NCBI RefSeq assembly: GCF_003955665.1 | Contig: NZ_RXHU01000007.1 | Span: 1 to 64,000, forward strand | Source of the DNA: Paenibacillus whitsoniae | GTDB taxonomy: Bacteria; Bacillota; Bacilli; Paenibacillales; NBRC-103111 | Reading direction: 5' to 3' | DNA: 64,000 bases | Shown here: in pieces, positions 9,408 through 17,244 of the stretch | How positions within the stretch are numbered: the stretch's first letter is position 1 | How the letters are laid out: the number at the start of each line of letters is the position of its first letter | Made by a program: the position numbers and the translations under genes | Notes under the pieces: model-generated | The model's database searches: none | Seen by the model: the letters and a program-made list of their open reading frames with translations, nothing else | What the model was told of the DNA's origin: nothing

Positions 9408-9434
9408 TTGATCGTCAAGCCACGTATGACGTAG
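9408..9434 (+). CDS. Eight-residue leader peptide frame
   Basis: TTG start eight codons long, ending at TAG, preceded by AAAAGGAGGTGATT, a full complement of the 16S 3' end. Such a strong site before so short a frame suggests a translated leader. It may equally be a decayed gene start. Confidence 0.35.
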   Translation: MIVKPRMT

Positions 9435-9444
9435 CCCAAGGGAC

Positions 9445-9472
9445 AAATGCTCCGTAAGAAAGGGGGGCATTT
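9445..9472 (+). promoter_or_regulatory. Hairpin that covers a ribosome binding site in the GH10 leader
   Basis: AAATGCTCC pairs over nine bp with GGGGCATTT (one G-T pair) around a ten-base loop. The right arm contains the G-run that serves as ribosome binding site for the 14-residue frame at 9475. Confidence 0.45.
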
Positions 9473-9474
9473 TG

Positions 9475-9519
9475 ATGGTCAATTCATCAAAAAATCAAAA
9501 TTCCGAAATCCAAAATTAA
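9475..9519 (+). CDS. Fourteen-residue leader peptide frame before the GH10 gene
   Basis: ATG frame MVNSSKNQNSEIQN with AAAGGGGGG seven bases upstream. Its stop codon (TAA, 9517-9519) overlaps the first bases of the GH10 ribosome binding site (AAAGGAG, 9518-9524), so ribosomes ending here could feed the GH10 start. Speculative. Confidence 0.35.
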   Translation: MVNSSKNQNSEIQN

Positions 9520-9534
9520 AGGAGTACACCGAAG

Positions 9535-12500
9535 ATGAACCGTGAAAAAACCTTAATCAACGTCTCACGCTTCCTCATTGCCATCATACTGATCTCTTTA
9601 TTCGCGTTTACCCCCGTCCCGGCAGCAGCGGCCGGAGGGGAACTGACCCATGAACTGAACGACCTCATTGCACAAGCCGAAGCTTTAAAAGCCGGCAACG
9701 AGGAATTCCCGCTTCAGATTAGCTACACTGATGGTGGATCCGATGTAAACAAAGCGTTCCCCTGGGTGTACGCCGATGAACTCAAAGATCTGGATAACGC
9801 GCTTGAATTCGCGCGCAACGTGCTAACTCCCGCCAGCGAAGCCATAGCCAGCCTTGAAAATGCAATCGTGAGTTTCACTGGAAAGATCAAAGCCGACGGT
9901 TCAAATCCTTATTTCCGTCTTGATCCGGGTCCTGGTAAAATACCTGTAAAAATTACAGCGCCCACCAATGTCTGGACCGCAAGAACTCCGCTTGACAACC
10001 GTGTCCCTGCCGACTTTGCGGGTGGTACATTCAAAATGATTCCATACCCTTTTGCAGATTCCCAAGGCAAAGCCGACGTGCTGCAGATCAATTACGTTCA
10101 TAACGGAAAAACCACCTTCGGAGGCATGTCCCTGCAATCTCCGTTGTCTCCGAGTGTAGATGTCCCGGCAGGTTCAACGATTGAGTTTGATGTCTACTAT
10201 CCCAAGAGCGCGCAGGGGAAATTCATGAGGTGGAGAATCCGAAATGCCGGCTCTGACATCGATTCCTACCTCAGGGAATACGAGTACAACAACCTGAACC
10301 CCGACTGGATTGGCAGCTACAACGGTGAAACCTGGTTATTGAAGCACACCAGCATTACTGCTACAGCAGGCACTTCCTCGAACTTCATTCTTGAGCTCCA
10401 TGGCGAGAACGGCCGTCCCGCAGAAACCGGCATGCTGCTTGTCGCCAACATCAAAATTACGGCACCGGATCCTAACGGCGTTGCGCTTCCTAACGTCTTC
10501 AACAAGGAAAACCAGAGTGTCGTAACGCCTTTAAAAAATGTATACAACAAGCAAAACGGCACGTTCATGGTCGGTACGATCGGAACCGGCGCCGTAACCG
10601 GAACCAGAGCCAATCACTATGAGATCTTTGTCGACGGCAACAATCTCAAGGCCGATGCAACGCATCCCCGTGGCCCAAGCTGGCTGAAAAGCTTGACTGG
10701 CGATGCTCTAAGCGGTGCAACCACCACCCCTGGTGTAGGTGAATACAGTTTCCCGACCAGCGCTTATCAAGCGATCAGAGATTCCGGAACTCCCGGACAG
10801 TATAAGTCTCACGCCCACGTTCTGGCCTGGTATAATCAGGCCCCTGCATGGATGAGACAGATGATCCCCGCGACCCTTACCTTGGGATATAATGGAACAA
10901 CTGATTATTATGGATTGGGCAACGGGGTTACAACCACGGTTAAGGTAGACAAAGAAATGGCCAGAAGAGTGCAGTTTAACCACACCATGTATGTAATGCG
11001 GCACTTCCTGACCACAGATGCGAAGTATGGCTCAAGTGTATCCCGCGGAGTCATCCCCTTCAATTCATGGGACGTACTCAATGAAGAGGTTCACGAAAGC
11101 CGCCACAGCGAAACCATACCCGCGGATCCGAACAGCTGGAGACAGACACTCAAAAACACCAACTGGCTTGCTGCCATGTCGGATGATCGCATTGGCGGCG
11201 ACATCTCCGAGCATTACATTTACTTGCTTTTCAAATACGCACACATCGCGGCTCCCAACGCCAAGATGGCGGCGGCTTACAAAGCCAACTACGCTAGCCT
11301 TCCCGAGTACATGAAGCTCGACGGACACGACAATGTGGGCAGCATTGACGCGTATATCGTTAACGATCCTCCGAAACTGACTTATAATGATTACGACATT
11401 TCTAATCGCACCAAAGCGAGGACTGTCTACAACATGGTTCGCGCACTGAACACAGCATGGCTCTCCGATCCGCTGTATGACGGCAGACCCCTTATCGAAG
11501 ACATCGGTATTCAGGGACACGATTCGATTGGAAAGACCCTTGCCAGCGATAACCAATATGCCATGGCTCTCTATGCTTCCCTCATTGACGAAGGCCTGCT
11601 TTCCGGTATTGCCTACTCAGAACTTGACCTTAAGGTGCCGACAAACACCCCAGGCGGTGGCGCGGTCGCTCCTGCAGTGCTCAATGTCAAACAGTCTGAC
11701 GCCCTTGGTTATGAGTACGCGCTGATGTATAAACTGTTCAACAAGTTCGCCCCTTACATCGATCACATCATCAGCTGGGGCGTGGCCGGTTCGGGATGGC
11801 AGGGAAGCTATGTGCTGTTCGACAGTCAGAGCAATGCCAATGCCGGCTACTATGGCGCCGTGAATCCGGACAGATTCGTTCTTGGACATTCCTACCTGGA
11901 TGACTTCTTTGCAGGCGAATACGCGAAACTCCAGGACAGCTACGCCATTGACCTTGGCGATCTTGGCATCTATACACCCGGTAATGGAGAAGCCAAATCG
12001 CTTACAGCAACAATCGCAGCGAACAACAGTGTGATGCCTGAAAGTACGTTCACAGCAGCTGTTAGCCTGGACAGTGTGACAACAAGCGTGTACGCACAGG
12101 ATATCACGCTAAGCTATGATTCCAGCGTTTTCGATTATGTCAGTGCAGCAGGGGCAACCACGAACATTCAAGTGCTGAAAGTAGATACGGCGACCCCTGG
12201 AAAAGTAAGAATCATTTCAGCTAATATCGGAGGAGTGATGGGAGCCAGTACACCCGTTTTGAATATCAACTTTAAGGTAAAGTCCGGTGTTCAGAATACA
12301 ACGGGAACTATTGCAGTCTCTCAAGCGAAGGCCGGTGCTCTAAATGGAACCGTAACCTCTGCGGCGCTGAGCAGCAAGACGATATCCGTTGGAAGTATTG
12401 TTCATCAAGTGGATAAAACGGCTTTAAATGCAGCAATTACAAGTGCACAAGCCCTGTCCAACGCGGCTATCGTAGGTACTGGGCCTGGCCAATATCCGCA

Positions 12501-12819
12501 AGCGGCTAAAGACGCGCTCCTTGAAGGAATAAACATCGCAATTGGTGTAAGAGACAATGCAAGCGCAACGCAAACCCAAGTTGACAGTGCGCTCGCAGCA
12601 CTCAACACTGTCGTGGATACCTTCAAAGCAGCAGTGAATAAGTCTGCAGACATTAACGGAGATGGTGACACCAACGTAGGTGACATCGCGATTGTAGCTT
12701 ATCACTATGGCAAGAACGCTGCCAGCGCAGATTGGGCACAAGCCAAGGTTGCTGATATGAACGGCGATAACAAAATTGATATCTGGGATCTTGCATATGT
12801 TGCAACCAACATCAATTAA
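9535..12819 (+). CDS. Secreted GH10 xylanase-like enzyme with cohesin, FIVAR-like and dockerin modules
   Basis: A 1094-residue exported enzyme. After a signal peptide (about 1-33) comes a helical and beta-sandwich, carbohydrate-binding-like part (about 35-320), then a GH10 barrel (about 340-800). Catalytic residues are readable: acid/base Glu517 in WDVLNEE, nucleophile Glu696 in YSELDL, and the HAHVLAWYNQAPAWM block of the active site. Residues about 821-955 are a cohesin domain, 957-1035 a FIVAR-like helical spacer, and 1038-1094 a dockerin with two perfect calcium loops (DINGDGDTNVGD and DMNGDNKIDIWD). GH10 members cut xylan internally. Carrying both cohesin and dockerin, it could self-assemble or dock on the SLH-cohesin protein encoded divergently. 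Two cre boxes lie upstream; a terminator follows. Confidence 0.9.
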   Translation: MNREKTLINVSRFLIAIILISLFAFTPVPAAAAGGELTHELNDLIAQAEALKAGNEEFPLQISYTDGGSDVNKAFPWVYADELKDLDNALEFARNVLTPASEAIASLENAIVSFTGKIKADGSNPYFRLDPGPGKIPVKITAPTNVWTARTPLDNRVPADFAGGTFKMIPYPFADSQGKADVLQINYVHNGKTTFGGMSLQSPLSPSVDVPAGSTIEFDVYYPKSAQGKFMRWRIRNAGSDIDSYLREYEYNNLNPDWIGSYNGETWLLKHTSITATAGTSSNFILELHGENGRPAETGMLLVANIKITAPDPNGVALPNVFNKENQSVVTPLKNVYNKQNGTFMVGTIGTGAVTGTRANHYEIFVDGNNLKADATHPRGPSWLKSLTGDALSGATTTPGVGEYSFPTSAYQAIRDSGTPGQYKSHAHVLAWYNQAPAWMRQMIPATLTLGYNGTTDYYGLGNGVTTTVKVDKEMARRVQFNHTMYVMRHFLTTDAKYGSSVSRGVIPFNSWDVLNEEVHESRHSETIPADPNSWRQTLKNTNWLAAMSDDRIGGDISEHYIYLLFKYAHIAAPNAKMAAAYKANYASLPEYMKLDGHDNVGSIDAYIVNDPPKLTYNDYDISNRTKARTVYNMVRALNTAWLSDPLYDGRPLIEDIGIQGHDSIGKTLASDNQYAMALYASLIDEGLLSGIAYSELDLKVPTNTPGGGAVAPAVLNVKQSDALGYEYALMYKLFNKFAPYIDHIISWGVAGSGWQGSYVLFDSQSNANAGYYGAVNPDRFVLGHSYLDDFFAGEYAKLQDSYAIDLGDLGIYTPGNGEAKSLTATIAANNSVMPESTFTAAVSLDSVTTSVYAQDITLSYDSSVFDYVSAAGATTNIQVLKVDTATPGKVRIISANIGGVMGASTPVLNINFKVKSGVQNTTGTIAVSQAKAGALNGTVTSAALSSKTISVGSIVHQVDKTALNAAITSAQALSNAAIVGTGPGQYPQAAKDALLEGINIAIGVRDNASATQTQVDSALAALNTVVDTFKAAVNKSADINGDGDTNVGDIAIVAYHYGKNAASADWAQAKVADMNGDNKIDIWDLAYVATNIN

Positions 12820-12866
12820 TTCATTACTTTAACTGATCCGTAAAATAGTAATCCCAATTACAAATG

Positions 12867-12904
12867 AACTGCCGCTATGAGTGATGAAGCGGCAGTTTTT
12901 TTGT
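12867..12904 (+). terminator. Rho-independent terminator of the GH10 gene
   Basis: ACTGCCGCT / AGCGGCAGT stem followed by TTTTTTTG. Confidence 0.9.
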
Positions 12905-13029
12905 GGGCTATCGACAACCTTGAACAGTCCGGTTTCGGCGGTAATGCCAACGTTTCCTGAGTAATAATTTCAAAAATTTAGGTGATACTGAAGAAGATAA
13001 GAATTAATGTGTGGGGAGGGGCATTTTAC

Positions 13030-13698
13030 ATGTTAGCTTCAAAGATGTGTCTGTCTCTTTTGATATCACTTTCTGTATTAACACAAACTTCTGAAGGCCC
13101 CCCTGATTCTAAAAGAACACAATCACTTGTGGATAAGCTTCGAAAGGAAAGCCAGAATTCGTTGTCTGTGAGGTGGAGTGAGGTTACACAGACACCTGAA
13201 TTAATTGAGGGAAACTTAACCAAACCTTCCCGCCATTCTCCAGAATGGATTACCTATGAATATTTTGAAAGAATTAAACTTCTGTATGACTTGAAAAATG
13301 TAAAAGAGGATCTGCGCATTCTTTCGGTAGTGCCCGATCATAATGGCACTAGATTATATCTGCAGCGACTTTTATATGGAAAACCTGTATGCGGTGAACA
13401 ATTAGTTGTGGAGATAGATTCTCGCGGCGTTCTTCAACGGATCGAGGGTGCGCTGCACGCCGGGCTAGAAATGAAACGATTAAGAAGGCCTATGTATGCG
13501 GCTGTTACCCTTGAAGAGGCAAAGAGAGCAGCACTAGCCTACGATTCATCGTTAAAGGGGAGTGCAGTGCTTCGTATGGACTCGTGTTATTTGCCGGATA
13601 GAACTGGCGTCCCCCTCGTACATAAAATTACTTTCGAAAAAGAGAACCGCACCGTTGCGGTGACGGTTCACTCCATGACTGGACAGGTAATTGAATAG
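13030..13698 (+). CDS. Secreted FTP/PepSY propeptide-like protein without a protease domain
   Basis: A 222-residue exported protein. A signal peptide (about 1-23) is followed by an FTP-like region and a PepSY-like region as in the propeptide of thermolysin-type M4 metalloproteases. Residues about 100-140 contain NGTRLYLQRLLYGKPVCGEQ then LVVEIDSRGVLQRIEG, the classic propeptide core. The catalytic HExxH domain is absent: the frame ends after the propeptide-like part. ATG 13030 follows GGGGAGGGG; the GTG at 12982 has no such site. It could be a stand-alone protease inhibitor or chaperone, or a remnant of an M4 gene. No M4 gene is in the window. Confidence 0.7.
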   Translation: MLASKMCLSLLISLSVLTQTSEGPPDSKRTQSLVDKLRKESQNSLSVRWSEVTQTPELIEGNLTKPSRHSPEWITYEYFERIKLLYDLKNVKEDLRILSVVPDHNGTRLYLQRLLYGKPVCGEQLVVEIDSRGVLQRIEGALHAGLEMKRLRRPMYAAVTLEEAKRAALAYDSSLKGSAVLRMDSCYLPDRTGVPLVHKITFEKENRTVAVTVHSMTGQVIE

Positions 13699-13719
13699 CT
13701 TTTTTGGTGTAAGCGGTTG

Positions 13720-13758
13720 GCCACTTTGAGATGAAATGATCTTGAAGTGGCTCTCTTT
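13720..13758 (+). terminator. Probable terminator
   Basis: GCCACTT / AAGTGGC stem with an 18-base loop followed by CTCTCTTTAT. A modest hairpin. Confidence 0.5.
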
Positions 13759-13797
13759 ATACATTGTTTTCCTTTTATAGGTAAAGGTTAAATAGAA

Positions 13798-15351
13798 ATG
13801 AAGGTAAGGAAGGTTGAGGGCATGGTACTGTATATTTCCATTGGCGTTATTCTGATTTTTGTTCTTTGGGGGGCCATTGCTCCTGAAAAACTGGCTTCAA
13901 CCGCGACCTCGCTTTTTGATTTTTCAATTGCCAATTTTGGATGGTTCTTTTTAATTTCAACGTTTAGCTTCTTGGTCTGTGCTTTCTATCTAGCGTTTAG
14001 CAAATACGGTCGAATTAAGCTTGGGCAGGACGATGATGAACCTGAGTATTCAACTGCGTCCTGGTTTGCCATGCTGTTTAGTGCAGGTATGGGGATCGGC
14101 CTTGTATTTTGGGGTGTAGCGGAGCCCTTATCGCACTATCTTACACCGCCTGAAGGAGCAGCAGGGGCTTCAACAGAAGCTGCAAGATTGGCTATGCGTT
14201 ATTCATTTTTTCACTGGGGAATTCACCCTTGGGCTATCTATACCATGATTTCTCTAACACTAGCTTACTTTCAATTCCGTAAAGGTAAAAAGGGGCTTAT
14301 CAGCGCGGTTTTTTCGCCGATACTTGGCAAAGTCTCCGAAGGGTGGGTTGGAGGCGCAATCGATACACTCGCGATAATTGCTACAGCATTTGGCGTCGCA
14401 ACTTCGCTTGGTTTAGGGGCGCTTCAGATTAATGGCGGACTCAACCATATGTTTGGGATTACGATCCATTCTACCGTTCAGGTCATCATCATTGCTGTCG
14501 TTACGGTGCTATTTCTCCTTTCGGCAACAACTGGGTTGGACAAAGGCATTCGTATTTTAAGTAACACTAATTTAATCATTGCCGTACTGCTGATGACATT
14601 CGTTCTGGTGGTTGGCCCAACTTCCTTTATTTTGGATCTGTTTACTTCAACATTAGGCGGATATTTGCAAAATCTGATCTATATGAGTTTAAGAATGACT
14701 CCATTTACGCAAGGAACCTGGGTAGGCGTCTGGACGTTATTTTACTGGGCCTGGTGGATCGCTTGGGGACCTTTTGTCGGCACTTTTATAGCTCGTGTAT
14801 CGAAAGGAAGAACAATCAAGGAGTTTGTATTAGGGGTTCTCCTGGTTCCCAGTTTGTTCAGCTTTATTTGGTTTTCCGTATTCGGTGGCACGGGGCTGCA
14901 CTTGGAGTTATTTGACCATTACCCAATCGCAGCCGCGGCAGATAAGGATGTTACCTCCGCTTTATTTCTTACGCTGGAACAGCTGCCTGTCGGTCATGTG
15001 ATTGCCTTTATTGCTACACTGTTGATTCTTACATTTTTCGTGACCTCTGCAGATTCAGCCACTTTCGTCCTTGGCATGCTCTCTACGAAAGGAAATCCGA
15101 ATCCGTCTAACAGGGTGAAAATTGTTTGGGGAATCTTGCAGTCAGCCATTGCCATTGTACTTCTCATGAGCGGCGGTTTAAGCGGCTTGCAAACAGCCTC
15201 TATTGTGGCCGCAGTCCCTTTTGCCGTTATCATTATTGGCATGTGCGTTTCGTTAATCGTGTCCCTAAGAGAAGATGAGAAGAAATTGAGAAGTAAAGAA
15301 CAAAAACGCTTAAGGAAAATAGACGAGTTATTACGGGAAAATGAAGCTTGA
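13798..15351 (+). CDS. BCCT family transporter (glycine betaine/choline type)
   Basis: A 517-residue membrane protein of the betaine-choline-carnitine family, sodium- or proton-coupled uptake of compatible solutes. Twelve hydrophobic segments are visible. The family signature is clear: GMGIGLVFWGVAEPLSHY in the third helix region and GVWTLFYWAWWIAWGPFVG in the substrate-site helix, followed by ISKGRT-like VSKGRTIKEF. The charged C-terminal tail (KKLRSKEQKRLRKIDELL) resembles the osmosensing tail of BetP/OpuD relatives. ATG 13798 has a weak upstream site; ATG 13822 with GGAAGG is a real alternative. It stands alone between terminators and is unrelated to the glycan loci. Confidence 0.93.
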   Translation: MKVRKVEGMVLYISIGVILIFVLWGAIAPEKLASTATSLFDFSIANFGWFFLISTFSFLVCAFYLAFSKYGRIKLGQDDDEPEYSTASWFAMLFSAGMGIGLVFWGVAEPLSHYLTPPEGAAGASTEAARLAMRYSFFHWGIHPWAIYTMISLTLAYFQFRKGKKGLISAVFSPILGKVSEGWVGGAIDTLAIIATAFGVATSLGLGALQINGGLNHMFGITIHSTVQVIIIAVVTVLFLLSATTGLDKGIRILSNTNLIIAVLLMTFVLVVGPTSFILDLFTSTLGGYLQNLIYMSLRMTPFTQGTWVGVWTLFYWAWWIAWGPFVGTFIARVSKGRTIKEFVLGVLLVPSLFSFIWFSVFGGTGLHLELFDHYPIAAAADKDVTSALFLTLEQLPVGHVIAFIATLLILTFFVTSADSATFVLGMLSTKGNPNPSNRVKIVWGILQSAIAIVLLMSGGLSGLQTASIVAAVPFAVIIIGMCVSLIVSLREDEKKLRSKEQKRLRKIDELLRENEA

Positions 15352-15355
15352 GCCC

Positions 15356-15397
15356 AAAAAAAGAAGAGCCGCAACGCAACGCGGACTCTTCTTTTTT
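15356..15397. terminator. Bidirectional terminator
   Basis: AAAAAAGAAGAGCCGC faces GCGGACTCTTCTTTTTT, so T-runs follow the stem on both strands. It serves the converging BCCT and DUF421 genes. Confidence 0.88.
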
Positions 15398-15413
15398 GGA
15401 GGGGGAAGGAAAA

Positions 15414-15983
15414 TCAATGAATATACTCATCATCAAGGTTAGCAAATAAATTATTTTGTGGTTGACTTTGGATTACCGAGAGTGGCTTGTCCTGAAAATA
15501 TGTCTTCATTAATTTGCCTAATTCGCCCATGGTGACAGGCTTGGCATGTGGCATGAGTTCGTATCCGAGCTCTCCATTCGCTTCAATGGTGGCTGATTTT
15601 ACATCCTCAAAGGAGGAAATGCCGACCATTCGAAGTCGCTTTTTTAAGTCTTCTTGGGTAAGGCGTAGCTTCGCCATAGCTGAAAGGTTCATCTCTCCCT
15701 CAGAGATAACGAGAACGGCTTTTCCTTTAAGCAGGCTTTCTGCCGCATTCCATTTGAGTGTAATCCATTCCATCAGGACCAGAAAAGCTATAAAAATACT
15801 GGTGCCCAGTATGGAATAGAAGAGTCCTTTCCCGCCTACTTCCGAGCCAAGAATAGAACCAATTGACAATAAGATCGCCAGCTGTGGAACGGTCATTTGT
15901 GAGATCGATTTTCGCCCAGAGATTCGCAGTAAGATGACTCCGGCAACAACCAACGCTATTGATTTTAATATAATTGACCACAT
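15414..15983 (-). CDS. DUF421 (YetF/YdfS-like) membrane protein
   Basis: A 189-residue protein with three N-terminal membrane helices (within residues 1-75, including LLRISGRKSISQMTVPQLAI, the family's RisGkrs-q-t block) and a cytosolic YetF-type domain (about 80-165, with LKKRLRMVGISSFEDVKSAT and IEANGELGY). Start ATG has AAAGGAGGGAACT directly upstream. Function is not established for the family; some members are linked to sporulation or stress membranes. It is a lone gene facing the BCCT transporter. Confidence 0.88.
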   Translation of the reverse strand: MWSIILKSIALVVAGVILLRISGRKSISQMTVPQLAILLSIGSILGSEVGGKGLFYSILGTSIFIAFLVLMEWITLKWNAAESLLKGKAVLVISEGEMNLSAMAKLRLTQEDLKKRLRMVGISSFEDVKSATIEANGELGYELMPHAKPVTMGELGKLMKTYFQDKPLSVIQSQPQNNLFANLDDEYIH

Positions 15984-16103
15984 GATAGTTCCCTCCTTTA
16001 TTTTGCCGGTTAGTTTTTCCTATTGATAAGTTTCTATCCAGTGAATCCGTCTCAGTTCCAGCTGCTTGGTATCAGCCTTTTCTTACAGCTAAAAAAATAA
16101 TGC

Positions 16104-16153
16104 AACAAACAAAAAAATTGGATAATGCATAAAAACCACGTGCACGCTATACT
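16104..16153 (+). promoter_or_regulatory. Set A promoter motif 1: box plus -10, before the regulator/kinase pair
   Basis: Box AACAAACAAAAAAAT (16104-16118), exactly 29 nt, then -10 TATACT (16148-16153). The same box, spacing and -10 recur before the GH3, first sulfatase and binding-protein genes. No good -35 is present, which fits an activator-dependent promoter; the YesN-type product of 16228 is the likely activator, making this autoregulation. Confidence 0.75.
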
Positions 16154-16182
16154 TAGTTTCTTACACTATGACTGCGAATGAA

Positions 16183-16196
16183 TGAAAACGATTACA
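16183..16196 (+). promoter_or_regulatory. Perfect cre site in the leader of the regulator/kinase operon
   Basis: TGAAAACGATTACA fits all 14 cre positions and lies about 25 bases downstream of the expected transcription start, a roadblock position. Repressing the activator would switch off all of set A when preferred sugars are present. Confidence 0.75.
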
Positions 16197-16227
16197 AATG
16201 CATGTTCTTTCCGAGAGGAGCGCATAT

Positions 16228-17244
16228 ATGTATCAAGTGCTTGTGGCCGAGGATGAATTCTGGATACGGAATCAAGTGATTGAGCTGGTGGAGAGAAATG
16301 AAGGCTTTAAAATTATCGGGGAAGCGCAGGATGGTGAGGAAGCGTGGAAGCTTCTCAACGAGCATTGGCCGGATATTTTGATTACGGATATTATGATGCC
16401 GCATATGGATGGGCTTGCTTTGCTGAAAAGAATCTATGAGTACAACATCTCCGTTTCTCCCATTATCATTAGCGGCTATGATAACTTTACCTATGCCCAG
16501 CAAGCGATCCGGTACGGAATTTCCGAATATTTGCTCAAGCCGCTGTCTGAAGAGAAAATCAAGCTGGCGTTGGAGCAAGCCGTTCAACATATGGAACGAA
16601 CGCACCGGCATCGGGAATATTTTCTGCAGATTCATGCGTTCACACATAAGCTGGACACGTTGGAACAGGCCGGCGCGTGGCGCGAATTGTCGGAGTTGAT
16701 TAAATCCATTCTGACGATCAAGACGGCGCTGGCCAACGAGAAATTGGGCATGCTTCGCATCCTTTCCGATAAACTGGCTGACCAGATGCGTTTGAAAGGG
16801 GAATCGCAGGAGTGGGGAGCTCTCGCGCTTAACGTGCAGGATAAGGAAGCGGTGCTCAAATATTTTTATGGTTTGTTGGAGACGTGGTTCCGGAATGTTG
16901 AGAAATCGCCGGATTCGAATAAGCAATTGATTATCAAGCGGGTTCAAGAGTATGTGCACAAAAACTACATGAACGATATTACGCTCTCCCAGATCGCCGA
17001 GGTCGCAGATCTTAGCGTGTCGAGGTTTTGCGTTATTTTTAAGCAGCAGCACCACGACTCGTTTGTGAACTATGTGAATCAAGTCCGAATTGATAAAGCG
17101 AAGGAGCTGCTTTTGGAGACTGATTTGAAAATCTATGAGGTGGCGGATATGGTTGGTTTCTCTACACTTCCTTATTTCAATCGGTTGTTTAAGTCGGTTA
17201 CAGGACAATCGCCCAACGAGTATAAGCGGAGCTTGGGGCTATGA
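16228..17244 (+). CDS. YesN-type response regulator of the sulfatase locus
   Basis: A 338-residue regulator: receiver domain (1-120) with phospho-acceptor Asp54 (ITDIMMPHMDG) and LLKPL lysine, a short linker, and an AraC-type double helix-turn-helix (about 235-335, MVGFSTLPYFNRLFKS). ATG 16228, after GAGAGGAG, gives MYQVLVAEDE, the normal start; the upstream ATG 16198 lacks a ribosome binding site and overlaps the cre box. Its stop overlaps the kinase start (ATGA). It is about 200 residues shorter than the other three YesN regulators here. It probably binds the set A boxes. Confidence 0.93.
   Translation: MYQVLVAEDEFWIRNQVIELVERNEGFKIIGEAQDGEEAWKLLNEHWPDILITDIMMPHMDGLALLKRIYEYNISVSPIIISGYDNFTYAQQAIRYGISEYLLKPLSEEKIKLALEQAVQHMERTHRHREYFLQIHAFTHKLDTLEQAGAWRELSELIKSILTIKTALANEKLGMLRILSDKLADQMRLKGESQEWGALALNVQDKEAVLKYFYGLLETWFRNVEKSPDSNKQLIIKRVQEYVHKNYMNDITLSQIAEVADLSVSRFCVIFKQQHHDSFVNYVNQVRIDKAKELLLETDLKIYEVADMVGFSTLPYFNRLFKSVTGQSPNEYKRSLGL

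Larger units (their letters stand above)
8877..9534. other. Divergent intergenic region with cre boxes and a structured leader
   Basis: A 658-base region between the cohesin-SLH gene and the GH10 gene. It contains two cre-type sites, two very short frames with excellent ribosome binding sites (9408-9434 and 9475-9519) and a hairpin that covers the second of those sites. No longer gene is supported. The promoter for the leftward gene must lie in the AT-rich part near 8940-9120. Confidence 0.6.

Noticed and set aside
16192..17208. Long minus-strand frame of 338 codons
   Set aside because: It is the mirror of the regulator gene 16228, has no ribosome binding site and its product shows no family pattern.
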